A stretch of 19,664 nt of DNA from Microbacteriaceae bacterium. GTDB lineage: Bacteria; Actinomycetota; Actinomycetes; Actinomycetales; Microbacteriaceae. Made by a program: the position numbers and the translations under genes. Of the stretch, positions 1 to 6,785 are shown piece after piece. Position 1 is the first letter of the stretch; the number at the start of each line of letters is the position of its first letter. The stretch lies in assembly GCA_022701925.1 (NCBI GenBank), contig JAKONM010000095.1, positions 1-19,664 of the forward strand, given 5' to 3'. Under the pieces are notes generated by a model. The model worked only from the letters and a program-made list of their open reading frames with translations. It was not told the DNA's origin and did no database searches.

Positions 1-30
1 CGTCCCCGCGCCGTCCCCGTCGTCCGTCAC
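1..30 (-). CDS. Possible 5' end of a divergent gene, cut by the window edge
   Basis: A GTG at 30-28 opens a frame that reads M-T-D-D-G-D-G-A-G-T to the window edge. It is preceded, with a 7-nt gap, by the box TACGGT (38-43, minus strand), the same arrangement found before several firm genes in this window. Only ten codons are visible, so no function can be proposed. The call rests on the promoter-like box and start spacing alone and may be wrong. If real, the gene is divergent from the ABC exporter. Confidence 0.3.
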   Translation of the reverse strand, partial: MTDDGDGAGT

Positions 31-37
31 GCCCACG

Positions 38-43
38 ACCGTA
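38..43 (-). promoter_or_regulatory. Putative -10 box TACGGT
   Basis: TACGGT read on the minus strand fits the actinobacterial -10 pattern TAnnnT and lies 7 nt before the GTG at 30. I see no convincing -35 element. Transcription starting about 7 nt downstream would give a leaderless message. Confidence 0.3.
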
Positions 44-48
44 GCAAC

Positions 49-97
49 GCGCGCCGGGCGGCGCGCTGACGCGCCGCGGCCGCGGCCCGGCCGCGGC
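49..97. repeat. Two GC-only hairpins in the divergent upstream region
   Basis: Positions 49-55 and 60-66 form a perfect 7-bp stem (GCGCGCC/GGCGCGC) with a GGGC loop. Positions 73-81 and 89-97 form a perfect 9-bp stem (GCCGCGGCC/GGCCGCGGC) with a 7-nt loop. They lie between the two outward-facing -10-like boxes at 38-43 and 111-116. They could be regulatory or a bidirectional block to transcription; GC-only self-complementarity also arises by chance in DNA this rich. Confidence 0.45.
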
Positions 98-110
98 TCG
101 GGGGCTGGAT

Positions 111-116
111 TAGCAT
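111..116 (+). promoter_or_regulatory. Putative -10 box for the ABC exporter
   Basis: TAGCAT stands out as an AT-containing island in GC-rich sequence 57 nt before the permease start. It fits TAnnnT. Unlike other boxes in this window it leaves room for a 5' leader carrying a Shine-Dalgarno site (GGAAGAGGA around 159-167). No clear -35 is seen. Confidence 0.4.
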
Positions 117-173
117 GACCCCCCGCCGCTCCACCCCTTCCCCCACCTGGAGCCGACCGGAAGAGGACGCCCC

Positions 174-998
174 GTGACCGCTGCCGTGCAGGCGCCCCGC
201 GCCATCGCCGCGCAGAACCGCGGGTCCTACTGGGCGCGGTACCGCCAGGCGCTGTGGCTGCTCACGACCCGCGACCTGAAGGTCCGCTACACGACGAGCG
301 CCCTCGGCTACCTGTGGTCGATCATCGACCCGCTGCTGATGGCCGGCATCTACTGGGTGGTGTTCCAGTTCATCTTCACCAATCGGGGCGGGTCGACGGA
401 TCAGCCCTACATCATCTTCCTGCTCTGCGCCGTGCTGCCCTGGACCTGGTTCAACGGCAACCTGTCCGACGCCACGCGCGCCTTCCGGCAGGAGGGCAAA
501 CTGATCCGCTCGGTGCGCATCCCGCGCAGCATCTGGATCCTGCGGCAGATCGCGTCCAAGGGCATCGAGTTCTTGATCAGCCTTTCGATCCTCGCTTTCT
601 TCGCGCTGATCTATCTCAGGGCGCCGTCTCCGATGATCTTCATCTACCTGCCGGTCGCAATCGCCCTCCAGGTGTTCCTCACGGTCGGGTGCAACTTCAT
701 CATCGCGCCGCTCGCCGTGTTCTACCGCGACCTGGAGCGGGTGGTGAAACTGGGGCTGCGCGTGCTGTTCTACGCGGCTCCCGTGCTTTACCACTTCGAC
801 TTCGGCAACCCGGTGCTGCACTTCCTCTACGGCATCAACCCCCTTGCCGGGATCCTCGACCTCTACCGCGGGATGTTCTTCCCGGAGATCGTCGACTGGG
901 TGTACGTGGTGCAGAGCCTCATCAGCTCCACGATCATCTTCACGATCGGCGCCGTCGTGTTCCGCCGCTCGATCCCGCGCGTGCTGAAGGAGATCTGA
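174..998 (+). CDS. ABC-2 type polysaccharide/teichoic-acid-like export permease (Wzm/TagG family)
   Basis: This 274-residue protein is the membrane half of an ABC exporter for lipid-linked glycans. The N-terminal motif RDLKVRYTTSALGYLWSII (residues 33-51) is the amphipathic interface helix and first transmembrane entry typical of ABC-2 glycan permeases. About six hydrophobic segments follow (roughly 43-68, 78-96, 128-148, 154-180, 193-207, 245-263). The GTG start is supported by GGAAGAGGA about 7 nt upstream. The stop codon shares its last base with the ATG of the ATPase gene, which implies translational coupling. The exported glycan (galactan, teichoic acid or O-antigen-like) cannot be told from the sequence. 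The stretch around 560-660 uses more A/T-ending codons than its surroundings, which is common in surface-polysaccharide genes. Confidence 0.9.
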   Translation: MTAAVQAPRAIAAQNRGSYWARYRQALWLLTTRDLKVRYTTSALGYLWSIIDPLLMAGIYWVVFQFIFTNRGGSTDQPYIIFLLCAVLPWTWFNGNLSDATRAFRQEGKLIRSVRIPRSIWILRQIASKGIEFLISLSILAFFALIYLRAPSPMIFIYLPVAIALQVFLTVGCNFIIAPLAVFYRDLERVVKLGLRVLFYAAPVLYHFDFGNPVLHFLYGINPLAGILDLYRGMFFPEIVDWVYVVQSLISSTIIFTIGAVVFRRSIPRVLKEI

Positions 999-1732
999 TG
1001 GCCGCGCCCGTCATCTCGGTCGACGACGTCGGCATCCAGTTCAAGATCAACCGCCGCCGTCAGCGCAGTCTCAAGGACCTGCTCGGCACGAAGCAGCTGC
1101 GCGAGGTCCCGGACGAGTTCTGGGCGTTCCGGCACGTCAGCTTCGACGTGGCGCAGGGCGAGTCGATCGGCGTCGTGGGCCGCAACGGCCAGGGCAAGTC
1201 GACGCTGCTGAAGATCGTGGCGGAGGTGATGATCCCCGACGAGGGCACGGTCGACGTGCGCCGCGGGGTCGCCCCGCTGATCGAGATCACCGGCGGCTTC
1301 GTGGACGACCTGTCGGTGCGCGACAACGTGTACCTGGCGGCCGGGCTGCACGGCAAGAGCCACGAGCAGATCGACCAGGAGTTCGACGACATCATCGCCT
1401 TCGCCGAGGTGAAGGACTTCGTCAACACCCCCTACAAGCACCTGTCCAGCGGCATGAAGGTGCGCGTCGCCTTCAGCGTGGTGTCGCGGCTCGACGAGCC
1501 GATCATGCTGGTCGACGAGGTGCTGGCGGTCGGCGACCGCGGGTTCCGGCGCAAGTGCTACACCCGCATCGAGCAGATGCTCGACGAGGGCCGCACGCTG
1601 TTCTTCGTCTCGCACAACGACGGCGACCTGAAGCGCTTCTGCAAGCGCGGGCTGTACCTGGACGACCACGTGCTGAAGTTCGACGGGCCCATCGACGAGG
1701 CGTACGACCGCTACACGGCCGACTACTCCTGA
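998..1732 (+). CDS. ABC transporter ATP-binding protein of polysaccharide export (Wzt/TagH family, short form)
   Basis: This 244-residue ATPase powers the preceding permease. Walker A is GRNGQGKST (61-69, Lys67), the signature is LSSGM (149-153), Walker B is IMLVDE with catalytic Glu174, and the switch histidine is His206 in VSHND. The early segment RSLKDLL and the VPDEFWAFRHVSFDV stretch resemble glycan-export ATPases. The protein ends soon after the nucleotide-binding domain, so it lacks the C-terminal carbohydrate-binding domain of O-antigen-type Wzt proteins that recognise a capped glycan. The length suits actinobacterial galactan or teichoic-acid exporters. The true start is the ATG at 998, overlapping the permease stop by one base; an in-frame extension upstream lies inside the permease gene and is discarded. 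Confidence 0.92.
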   Translation: MAAPVISVDDVGIQFKINRRRQRSLKDLLGTKQLREVPDEFWAFRHVSFDVAQGESIGVVGRNGQGKSTLLKIVAEVMIPDEGTVDVRRGVAPLIEITGGFVDDLSVRDNVYLAAGLHGKSHEQIDQEFDDIIAFAEVKDFVNTPYKHLSSGMKVRVAFSVVSRLDEPIMLVDEVLAVGDRGFRRKCYTRIEQMLDEGRTLFFVSHNDGDLKRFCKRGLYLDDHVLKFDGPIDEAYDRYTADYS

Positions 1733-1757
1733 CGCGGCCCCGCGCCTCGGCGGCCGG

Positions 1758-2234
1758 TCAGGAGCGGGCGGGCAGCACCACCCCGCCGTACGTCAGGTCG
1801 TACTCGTCCGACCCCGTCGCCTCGGCCTTCAGCCGCAGGGCGTGCGTCTGCTCGCCCTTCGCGTTCGGCCGCAGCTCCAGCTCCGAGGCCAGCTGCGGTG
1901 ACGTGCGTGACGGCGCTCCGCCGTTCAGCAGCTCGTTCACCTCGGCGCCGCTGAGGCCCAGCCCGTAGCGCTGCTGCAGCTGCGACGCCACCGTCGCGCG
2001 CTCCTCCTGCAGCACCCGGGCGCCCGCACCGGCCTGCCAGCCGGCGACCACCAGCGCGGCCACCGCGAGCACGCCGGCGACGACGACCAGCGCCCGGCCG
2101 CCGGGTCGACGGCCGCGCCGCAGCGTCGGCGCGAACACGATCGGCAGGCAGATCAGCACGGTGGCCACCAGCAGCGCCAGCAGCGCCGGCACGAAGACGA
2201 TGTTCTGCTGGTCGGCGAAGTGCGGGATGGTCAC
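1758..2234 (-). CDS. Unknown two-helix membrane protein
   Basis: I do not recognise the family. The 158-residue protein has two hydrophobic segments (about 11-35 and 48-68) separated by a short Arg/Gly loop (LRRGRRPGGR). A soluble C-terminal part follows that begins with a likely helical stretch (VLQEERATVASQLQQRYG) and ends with a beta-rich tail. By the positive-inside rule the arginine loop would be cytoplasmic, placing the C-terminal part outside. I chose the GTG at 2234 because GGAAG lies 6 nt upstream and TACCGT (2267-2272) could be its -10. A longer start at 2276 would overlap that box. The gene is convergent with the ABC ATPase, 25 nt away. Confidence 0.75.
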   Translation of the reverse strand: MTIPHFADQQNIVFVPALLALLVATVLICLPIVFAPTLRRGRRPGGRALVVVAGVLAVAALVVAGWQAGAGARVLQEERATVASQLQQRYGLGLSGAEVNELLNGGAPSRTSPQLASELELRPNAKGEQTHALRLKAEATGSDEYDLTYGGVVLPARS

Positions 2235-2266
2235 GGGCGCTTCCGGTCGGCGGATGAGGACGGGCG

Positions 2267-2272
2267 ACGGTA
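2267..2272 (-). promoter_or_regulatory. Putative -10 box TACCGT
   Basis: TACCGT on the minus strand fits TAnnnT and would place a transcript start near 2260, leaving a short leader with the GGAAG ribosome site before the GTG at 2234. This is the main argument against the upstream start at 2276. Confidence 0.35.
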
Positions 2273-2313
2273 GCACCGCCCCCGCGTGCGGCGGATGCTC
2301 GGCGCGGGGTTCC

Positions 2314-2319
2314 TATCAT
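2314..2319 (+). promoter_or_regulatory. Putative -10 box TATCAT, leaderless arrangement
   Basis: TATCAT is the best -10 match in the window and sits 7 nt before the ATG at 2327, so the transcript would begin at or next to the start codon. A GGAG lies one base before the ATG, too close to act as a normal ribosome site. Confidence 0.5.
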
Positions 2320-2326
2320 CCGGAGC

Positions 2327-3067
2327 ATGGCCAGCGGATCGGACGACCTCGAGCAGACCTGGACGCAGCGCGGCTGGGACCGGCTGCTGTCGGTGCAGCG
2401 GCCCGCCGTGCTCGCGCACCTCCGGTCCATCCGCAAGAAGCACCCCGAGGCCTCGCCCGAGCAGGTGCTGAAGATCCTCGAGAAGCGCTACCTGGCCGCG
2501 GTGACCGCGGGCGGCGCGGCGACCGGGGCGGCGGCCGTGGTGCCGGGCGTCGGTACCGTCGCGGCGATCGGCATCAGCGGCGCGGAGACGATCGGGTTCC
2601 TCGAGGCCAGCGCGCTCTACGCCCAGTCGGTGGCGGAGGTGCACGGGCTGTCCACGACGGACCCCGAGCGCGCCAGCACCCTGGTGATGGCCCTGATGCT
2701 GGGCCCCTCCGGCGCCAAGCTGGTCGAGCAGTTCACCGGCGAGATGAACGGCACCGGTCAGTCGCGCAGCGCCTACTGGGGCGAGACCGTCACTTCGCGG
2801 CTGCCCACCAAGCTGGTGAAGCCGCTGGCCGACCGGGTGCGGCGCTCGTTCCTGAAGCGGTTCGCGGCGCGACAGGGCGGCAGCGTCGTGCTGCGCGCGG
2901 TGCCGTTCGGCATCGGAGCGGTCCTGGGCGGGGCCGGCAACCGGCTGGCCGGCGGCAAGGTCGTGAAGGCGACGAAGGAGGCCTTCGCGGCGCCGCCCTC
3001 GGTCTTCCCGGGCGAGATCCTGCTGGGCGACGACCGAAAGGCGCTCGACGGGGGCCACGTCGACTGA
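2327..3067 (+). CDS. Conserved hypothetical protein, weakly EcsC-like
   Basis: This 246-residue protein has a charged N-terminal helix region (about 10-55, rich in Arg, Lys and Glu). A Gly/Ala-rich hydrophobic stretch follows (57-92, containing VVPGVGTVAAIGISGAE) and then a second one near the C-terminus (186-210, containing FGIGAVLGGAGNRLAGG). Two glycine-rich hydrophobic segments flanking a helical middle, with a phrase like ALYAQSVAEVHGL, recall EcsC-family proteins, but I cannot confirm membership. The function is unknown; weak membrane association is plausible. The ATG at 2327 is favoured by TATCAT 7 nt upstream. The gene is divergent from the two-helix protein and convergent with the amylosucrase, 26 nt apart. 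Confidence 0.75.
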   Translation: MASGSDDLEQTWTQRGWDRLLSVQRPAVLAHLRSIRKKHPEASPEQVLKILEKRYLAAVTAGGAATGAAAVVPGVGTVAAIGISGAETIGFLEASALYAQSVAEVHGLSTTDPERASTLVMALMLGPSGAKLVEQFTGEMNGTGQSRSAYWGETVTSRLPTKLVKPLADRVRRSFLKRFAARQGGSVVLRAVPFGIGAVLGGAGNRLAGGKVVKATKEAFAAPPSVFPGEILLGDDRKALDGGHVD

Positions 3068-3093
3068 CCTGGCGAGGCTGACCGCCTCACCCC

Positions 3094-4980
3094 TCAGCAG
3101 TGCAGCCAGAGGAACTGCAGCGGCTCCAGCTCCAGGTCGGCCCACAGCGGCGTCTCGATGTCCGTCAGCAGCTCGCGGGCGCTGCCCGGCAACGCCGCGA
3201 AGGCCTCGGACGGCACGGTGCGGCGTTCCTCCGACACGTTGACGAGCACCAGCACGGTGCCGTCGGGGCCAGGCCGCTGGTAGCCGAGCACGTGCGGGTC
3301 GTGCGTCTGGAAGGTCACCAGCGCGCCGCCCGCCAGCTCCGGCGTCTCGCGCCGCACCGCGATCATCCGCTTGAGTCCGCGGTAGACCGTGCCGGCGTCC
3401 GTGTCCGGGTCGCCGCGTTCGGCGTAGCGCTCCGCCGGGTACGGCGGCCGGTGCACCCAGCGGCTGTCGCCGGCGTGCTCCGGCGTCGTCAGGTACCCGT
3501 AGTCGTTGAGCTGGCCGACCTCGTCGCCCAGGTAGAGCAGCGGCACGCCGCCGGTCGACAGGGCCAGGGAGTGGGCCAGCAGCACCCGCTGCGGCCCCCG
3601 CGGATCGCCGGCCTCGACCCCGGCCAGGGAGGCGGTGGTGCCCGAGACGCGCGCGTCGCCCGTGCGCGGGTTCTCCTGGAACGGCACCCCGCGCGCGAAG
3701 CTGCCGGGGAAGCGGTTCACGTAGAACGCGTTCAGGAAGCGGCGGTGCCCGTACCCGTCGATCCCGAGCTCGGCCGCGTCCTCGTCGGCGAAGGTCCAGC
3801 CGATGTCGTCGTGGCTGCGCACGTAGTTGACCCAGGCGGTGCCCGGCGCGATCGCGTGCCGGCGCTCGAGCGCCTGCGACAGCAGCCGGACGTCGCGGGT
3901 CGCCAGGGCCTCCCACGTCAGGGCCATCTGCAGCGGGTTGTACGACAGCTGGCACTCGTCGACGTCGATGTACTCGACCACCTGGTCGGGGTGGACGATC
4001 GCCTCCGACTTGAAGAGCACGGCCGGGGCCGCGATGCGCAGCACCGCGTTGAACGCGCGGATCAGCACGTGCGCCTCGGGCAGGTTCTCGCAGGAGGTGC
4101 CCAGGCGCTTCCAGATGAAGGCGACCGCGTCCATGCGCAGCACGTCGACGCCGGTGTTCGCGAGGAACAGCATCTCCCCCGCCATCGCGGTGAAGACCTC
4201 GGGGTTGGCGTAGTTCAGGTCCCACTGGAAGTGGTAGAAGGTCGACCAGATCCAGCGGCCGTCGGGCAGCTGCACGAACGATCCGGGGTGGTCGTCCGGG
4301 AACACCTCGCGGGTGGTCTGCTCGAACAGGTCGGGGATCGTGCGGTCCGGGTAGATCCGGTAGAAGTCCGCGTACCCGTGCTCGCCCGCCACCGCCTTCC
4401 GCGCCCACTCGTGCTCGTCGCTCGTGTGGTTGAAGATGAAGTCGACGACCAGGCAGATGCCGGCGGCGCGCAGGTCGGTCGCCAGGTCCCGCAGCTGCTC
4501 CGTCGTGCCGAGCGCCGGGTCCACCTCGCGGTAGCTGGAGACGGCGTAGCCGCCGTCGGAGTCGCCCTCCGGGGTCCTGAACAGCGGCATCAGGTGCAGG
4601 TAGGTCAGGCCCAGCTCGCGGAAGTACGGGATGCGGGCCCGCACCCCCTCCAGGTCGCCCGCGAACCGGTCGACGTAGCAGACGCCGCCGAGCATGCGGT
4701 TGCTCAGGTACCACTCCCGGTCCTGCTCGCGCTGCAGGTCCAGCGCCTTCAGGTCGTCGGGACGCGCCGCCGCCGAGCGGGCCGCCATGGCGAGCAGCGC
4801 CGCCAGCTGCTCCAGGCAGTCGGAGCGGTCGCCGTACACCTCGGTGAAGCAGGTGAACAGCTTCTCGAAGTGCTCGTCCAGACGGGACTCGAAGGCCTCG
4901 TCGACCCGGACCGCCCAGGCCGCGAGCCGACCGGTGACGAAGGCGCGGGCGGCCTGCGCCTGCTGTGCGATGGCGAGCAT
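3094..4980 (-). CDS. Amylosucrase (GH13 sucrose-glucan glucosyltransferase)
   Basis: Amylosucrase splits sucrose and transfers glucose onto an alpha-1,4-glucan, releasing fructose. The 628-residue protein matches what I recall of Neisseria polysaccharea amylosucrase almost phrase by phrase: GGVCYVDRFAGDL, LHLMPLF, SDGGYAVSSYR and VVDFIFNHTS. The catalytic nucleophile is Asp284 in VLRMDAVAFIWK, the acid/base is Glu326 in FKSEAIVHPDQVV, and the third acid is Asp391 in VRSHDDIGW. The N-terminal helical domain, the B' region (YVNRFPGSFARG) and the C-terminal beta domain are all present at family length. I chose the ATG at 4980; a TTG start at 5007 would add nine residues but has no ribosome site before it. 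There is also no ideally spaced Shine-Dalgarno for 4980 (GAGGGAG is 18 nt away), so the start is the least certain part. It probably acts in the cytoplasm, since no signal peptide is seen. Confidence 0.95.
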   Translation of the reverse strand: MLAIAQQAQAARAFVTGRLAAWAVRVDEAFESRLDEHFEKLFTCFTEVYGDRSDCLEQLAALLAMAARSAAARPDDLKALDLQREQDREWYLSNRMLGGVCYVDRFAGDLEGVRARIPYFRELGLTYLHLMPLFRTPEGDSDGGYAVSSYREVDPALGTTEQLRDLATDLRAAGICLVVDFIFNHTSDEHEWARKAVAGEHGYADFYRIYPDRTIPDLFEQTTREVFPDDHPGSFVQLPDGRWIWSTFYHFQWDLNYANPEVFTAMAGEMLFLANTGVDVLRMDAVAFIWKRLGTSCENLPEAHVLIRAFNAVLRIAAPAVLFKSEAIVHPDQVVEYIDVDECQLSYNPLQMALTWEALATRDVRLLSQALERRHAIAPGTAWVNYVRSHDDIGWTFADEDAAELGIDGYGHRRFLNAFYVNRFPGSFARGVPFQENPRTGDARVSGTTASLAGVEAGDPRGPQRVLLAHSLALSTGGVPLLYLGDEVGQLNDYGYLTTPEHAGDSRWVHRPPYPAERYAERGDPDTDAGTVYRGLKRMIAVRRETPELAGGALVTFQTHDPHVLGYQRPGPDGTVLVLVNVSEERRTVPSEAFAALPGSARELLTDIETPLWADLELEPLQFLWLHC

Positions 4981-5019
4981 TGGCGGAACGGCCCCGTTCT
5001 CCCTCAAGCGAGTGCCGCG

Positions 5020-5025
5020 AGTCTA
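5020..5025 (-). promoter_or_regulatory. Putative -10 box TAGACT of the amylosucrase gene
   Basis: TAGACT read on the minus strand fits TAnnnT and lies 39 nt upstream of the ATG at 4980. The LacI-like palindrome at 5035-5050 then overlaps the expected -35 region. A transcript start near 5013 would give a leader carrying GAGGGAG. Confidence 0.35.
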
Positions 5026-5033
5026 GGGAACCG

Positions 5034-5051
5034 GGCGCAAACGGTTTCGCC
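5034..5051. promoter_or_regulatory. LacI-family operator-like palindrome upstream of the amylosucrase
   Basis: The core GCGCAAACGGTTTCGC (5035-5050) follows the pattern GCGnAAnCGnTTnCGC, a dyad with central CpG as bound by LacI/GalR-type repressors (compare cre-like nAAnCGnTTn cores). Extending by G5034/C5051 gives an 18-bp dyad with only two mismatched base pairs. It is an obvious A/T-containing island in GC-rich DNA, lies 55 nt before the amylosucrase ATG, and would overlap the -35 region of the TAGACT promoter. A sucrose- or maltose-responsive repressor is the natural guess, but no regulator gene is in the window. Confidence 0.6.
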
Positions 5052-5056
5052 GCGCG

Positions 5057-5272
5057 TCAGGTGCTGCCGAAGGCCAGCAGCAGGCCGATGCCGGCCAGCA
5101 CGACCACCACGGCGACGACCATCCCGACGATCGGGGCGGGACCGGTGCTCGACCGCTTCAGCCGCACGACGTTCAGCACCAGCAGCACCGCCAGCATCAG
5201 GATGACGGCCACGCCCCAGACGGGCCCGCCGATGCCCGTCACGGGCGCACCGGCGAGGACCCGGCCGCGCAC
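5057..5272 (-). CDS. Small two-helix membrane protein of unknown function
   Basis: This 71-residue product has two strongly hydrophobic segments (about 17-37 and 47-69) joined by a basic loop (VRLKRSSTGPAP), so it should form a membrane hairpin with both ends outside and the loop in the cytoplasm. I do not recognise it. The GTG at 5272 is preceded by GAGGA at about 9-10 nt. It begins 28 nt after the htrA-like stop on the same strand, so it may be cotranscribed with the protease. The amylosucrase downstream seems to have its own operator and promoter. Small size and GC-rich sequence make a chance frame possible. Confidence 0.55.
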   Translation of the reverse strand: MRGRVLAGAPVTGIGGPVWGVAVILMLAVLLVLNVVRLKRSSTGPAPIVGMVVAVVVVLAGIGLLLAFGST

Positions 5273-5300
5273 GCGGTCGGGTCCTCGATCCCGCGTCCGG

Positions 5301-6683
5301 TCAGGAGGCGGCCTTCACGGAGCCGAGCTTCACGGCGACCGTCTTCGAGGCGCCGTTCCGGGAGTAGGTGACGTCCACCGTGCTGCCGCCCGGGTGCGCC
5401 CGCACCTGGCCGGCCAGGTCGGTGTAGTCCGTCACGGGCACGCCGGCGATCGCCGTGATCACGTCGCCGGCCTTGATGCCGGCCGCCGCCGCGGGCTGCC
5501 CCTCGGTGGCCTTCGACACGGGCACCCCCGCCACGGAACCGGTCGTCGCCGTCTGCCCGGCGGGCGACTCGACGCCCAGCTGGCCGTGCGTCGGCTGCTC
5601 GCCGGCGATCAGCTCGTCGGCGATGCGCTTCGCGACGTCGGACGGGATGGAGAACCCGACGCCGATGCTGCCGGACTGGCCGCCGCTGGAGGACCCGGTG
5701 CCGGCGATCGCCACGTTGACGCCGATGACGCGGCCCTGCGAGTCGAGCAGCGCGCCGCCCGAGTTGCCGGGGTTGATCGCGGCGTCGGTCTGCAGCACCG
5801 ACAGGTAGATGTTCTGCGTCTGGGTCTGCTGCTGGCCCTGCTGCGACTGGCCCTCGCCGCCGAAGTTCCAGAAGTTGAACGGGCTGTCGCCCTGGTTCTG
5901 ATCCCCGTCGCTGCTGCCGCCGCTGCCCTGCTCGGGCACCGCGGACGAGGCGACCGCGATGCTGCGGTTCAGGGCGGACACGATGCCGGTGGTCACCGTG
6001 TTCGGCAGGTCGAGCGGCGCGCCGATCGCGACGACCGGGTCGCCGACGTTCAGCTCGCTCGAGTCCGCGAAGGTGGCGGCGGTGAGGCCGGTCGCGTTCG
6101 TCAGCTTGATCACGGCCAGGTCGTTCAGCGGGTCGGTGCCCACGATCTTCGCCTTGTACAGGCGGCCGTCGGAGGTGGTCACCGTGATCGTGCCGCCGGA
6201 GGTGTCCCCGTCCAGCGTGACCACGTGGTTGTTCGTCAGCACGTAGCCGTCGGAGCTGAGCACGATGCCCGAGCCGGTGCCCGACTCGTTGGAGGCGGCG
6301 ACGGCGATGGTGACCACCGAGGGAGAGGCCTTCGCGGCGACCGCGGACACGGCGGTCGCCGTGCTCGGGTTGTTGATGACGACGCCGGAGCCGGAGCCGG
6401 ATGCCGAGGACGTGGTCACGCCGGCGGCGGGCTGGTTCACGGCCAGCGCGATGCCGGCGCCGAGCCCTCCGCCGATCAGCGCGGCGACGACCGCCGCCGC
6501 GACCACGGGGACCAGCAGTCCGCTCCGGCCGCTGCGGCGGAAGGCCGAGCCGGTCGGCTTCGACTCGGCCGGCTGCTCGGCCGTGACGAGGGGGCTCGTC
6601 GTGGTGGCGTCGTCGTGCAGGTGGCCGCCGTCGTGCGCGGTCTCCGACCGGCCCTCGATCGGCCGGTCAGTGTTGTCCGTCAT
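5301..6683 (-). CDS. Membrane-anchored HtrA/DegP-type serine protease with PDZ domain
   Basis: This is an envelope quality-control protease of 460 residues. A cytoplasmic N-terminal tail of about 54 residues, rich in acidic residues and Thr, leads to one transmembrane helix (55-83). A Ser/Gly linker and a trypsin-like domain follow. The catalytic triad is His153 (TNNHVV), Asp188 (NDLAVI) and Ser308 (GNSGGAL). One PDZ domain spans about 367-455 (with AGIKAGDVITAI). The region 245-290 between the protease strands is an unusually long Gly/Ser/Asp/Gln-rich insertion with QQQTQTQ. The ATG is supported by GGAAGGAG 6 nt upstream. The gene is divergent from the aminotransferase. Actinobacterial HtrA/DegP/PepD is the family; the exact orthologue is not determined. 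Confidence 0.95.
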   Translation of the reverse strand: MTDNTDRPIEGRSETAHDGGHLHDDATTTSPLVTAEQPAESKPTGSAFRRSGRSGLLVPVVAAAVVAALIGGGLGAGIALAVNQPAAGVTTSSASGSGSGVVINNPSTATAVSAVAAKASPSVVTIAVAASNESGTGSGIVLSSDGYVLTNNHVVTLDGDTSGGTITVTTSDGRLYKAKIVGTDPLNDLAVIKLTNATGLTAATFADSSELNVGDPVVAIGAPLDLPNTVTTGIVSALNRSIAVASSAVPEQGSGGSSDGDQNQGDSPFNFWNFGGEGQSQQGQQQTQTQNIYLSVLQTDAAINPGNSGGALLDSQGRVIGVNVAIAGTGSSSGGQSGSIGVGFSIPSDVAKRIADELIAGEQPTHGQLGVESPAGQTATTGSVAGVPVSKATEGQPAAAAGIKAGDVITAIAGVPVTDYTDLAGQVRAHPGGSTVDVTYSRNGASKTVAVKLGSVKAAS

Positions 6684-6773
6684 GGTGCTCCTTCCAAAGC
6701 CACATCAGGGTGCGACCCGTTCCTGTGCTGTTCTTATGAGACACGGAAGGCTTCGCTGAGGCCTCGCGGATCG

Positions 6774-6779
6774 TAGGGT
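6774..6779 (+). promoter_or_regulatory. Putative -10 box TAGGGT, leaderless arrangement
   Basis: TAGGGT fits TAnnnT and ends 6 nt before the GTG at 6786. The internal AGGG could instead act as a weak ribosome site, so leaderless and leadered readings compete here. Confidence 0.4.
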
Positions 6780-6785
6780 CGGTCT

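Noticed and set aside
560..660. Lower-GC stretch in the permease as a sign of horizontal transfer
   Set aside because: The dip is short and lies in membrane-helix codons (Phe, Ile, Leu), which lower GC by themselves.
1733..1757. Terminator between the ABC ATPase and the convergent membrane protein
   Set aside because: Only short, imperfect GC complementarity is seen (CGGCC/GGCCG); too weak to call.
3068..3093. Bidirectional terminator between the EcsC-like gene and the amylosucrase
   Set aside because: A 5-bp stem GAGGC/GCCTC is present but short and without a U-tract on either strand.
2231..4714. Very long open frame on the minus strand antisense or out of frame to other genes
   Set aside because: Its translation is Arg/Pro/Gly/Ala-rich without any family motif, and it overlaps the amylosucrase, which is certain. 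GC-rich DNA has few stop codons in such frames.
4981..5007. TTG start at 5007 for the amylosucrase
   Set aside because: No ribosome site before it; the family aligns from the ATG at 4980, and GAGGGAG would fall inside the extra codons.
3100..5205. Plus-strand open frame of about 700 codons opposite the amylosucrase
   Set aside because: Composition is dominated by Arg, Val, Gln and His with no recognisable domain; it mirrors the codon pattern of the real gene.
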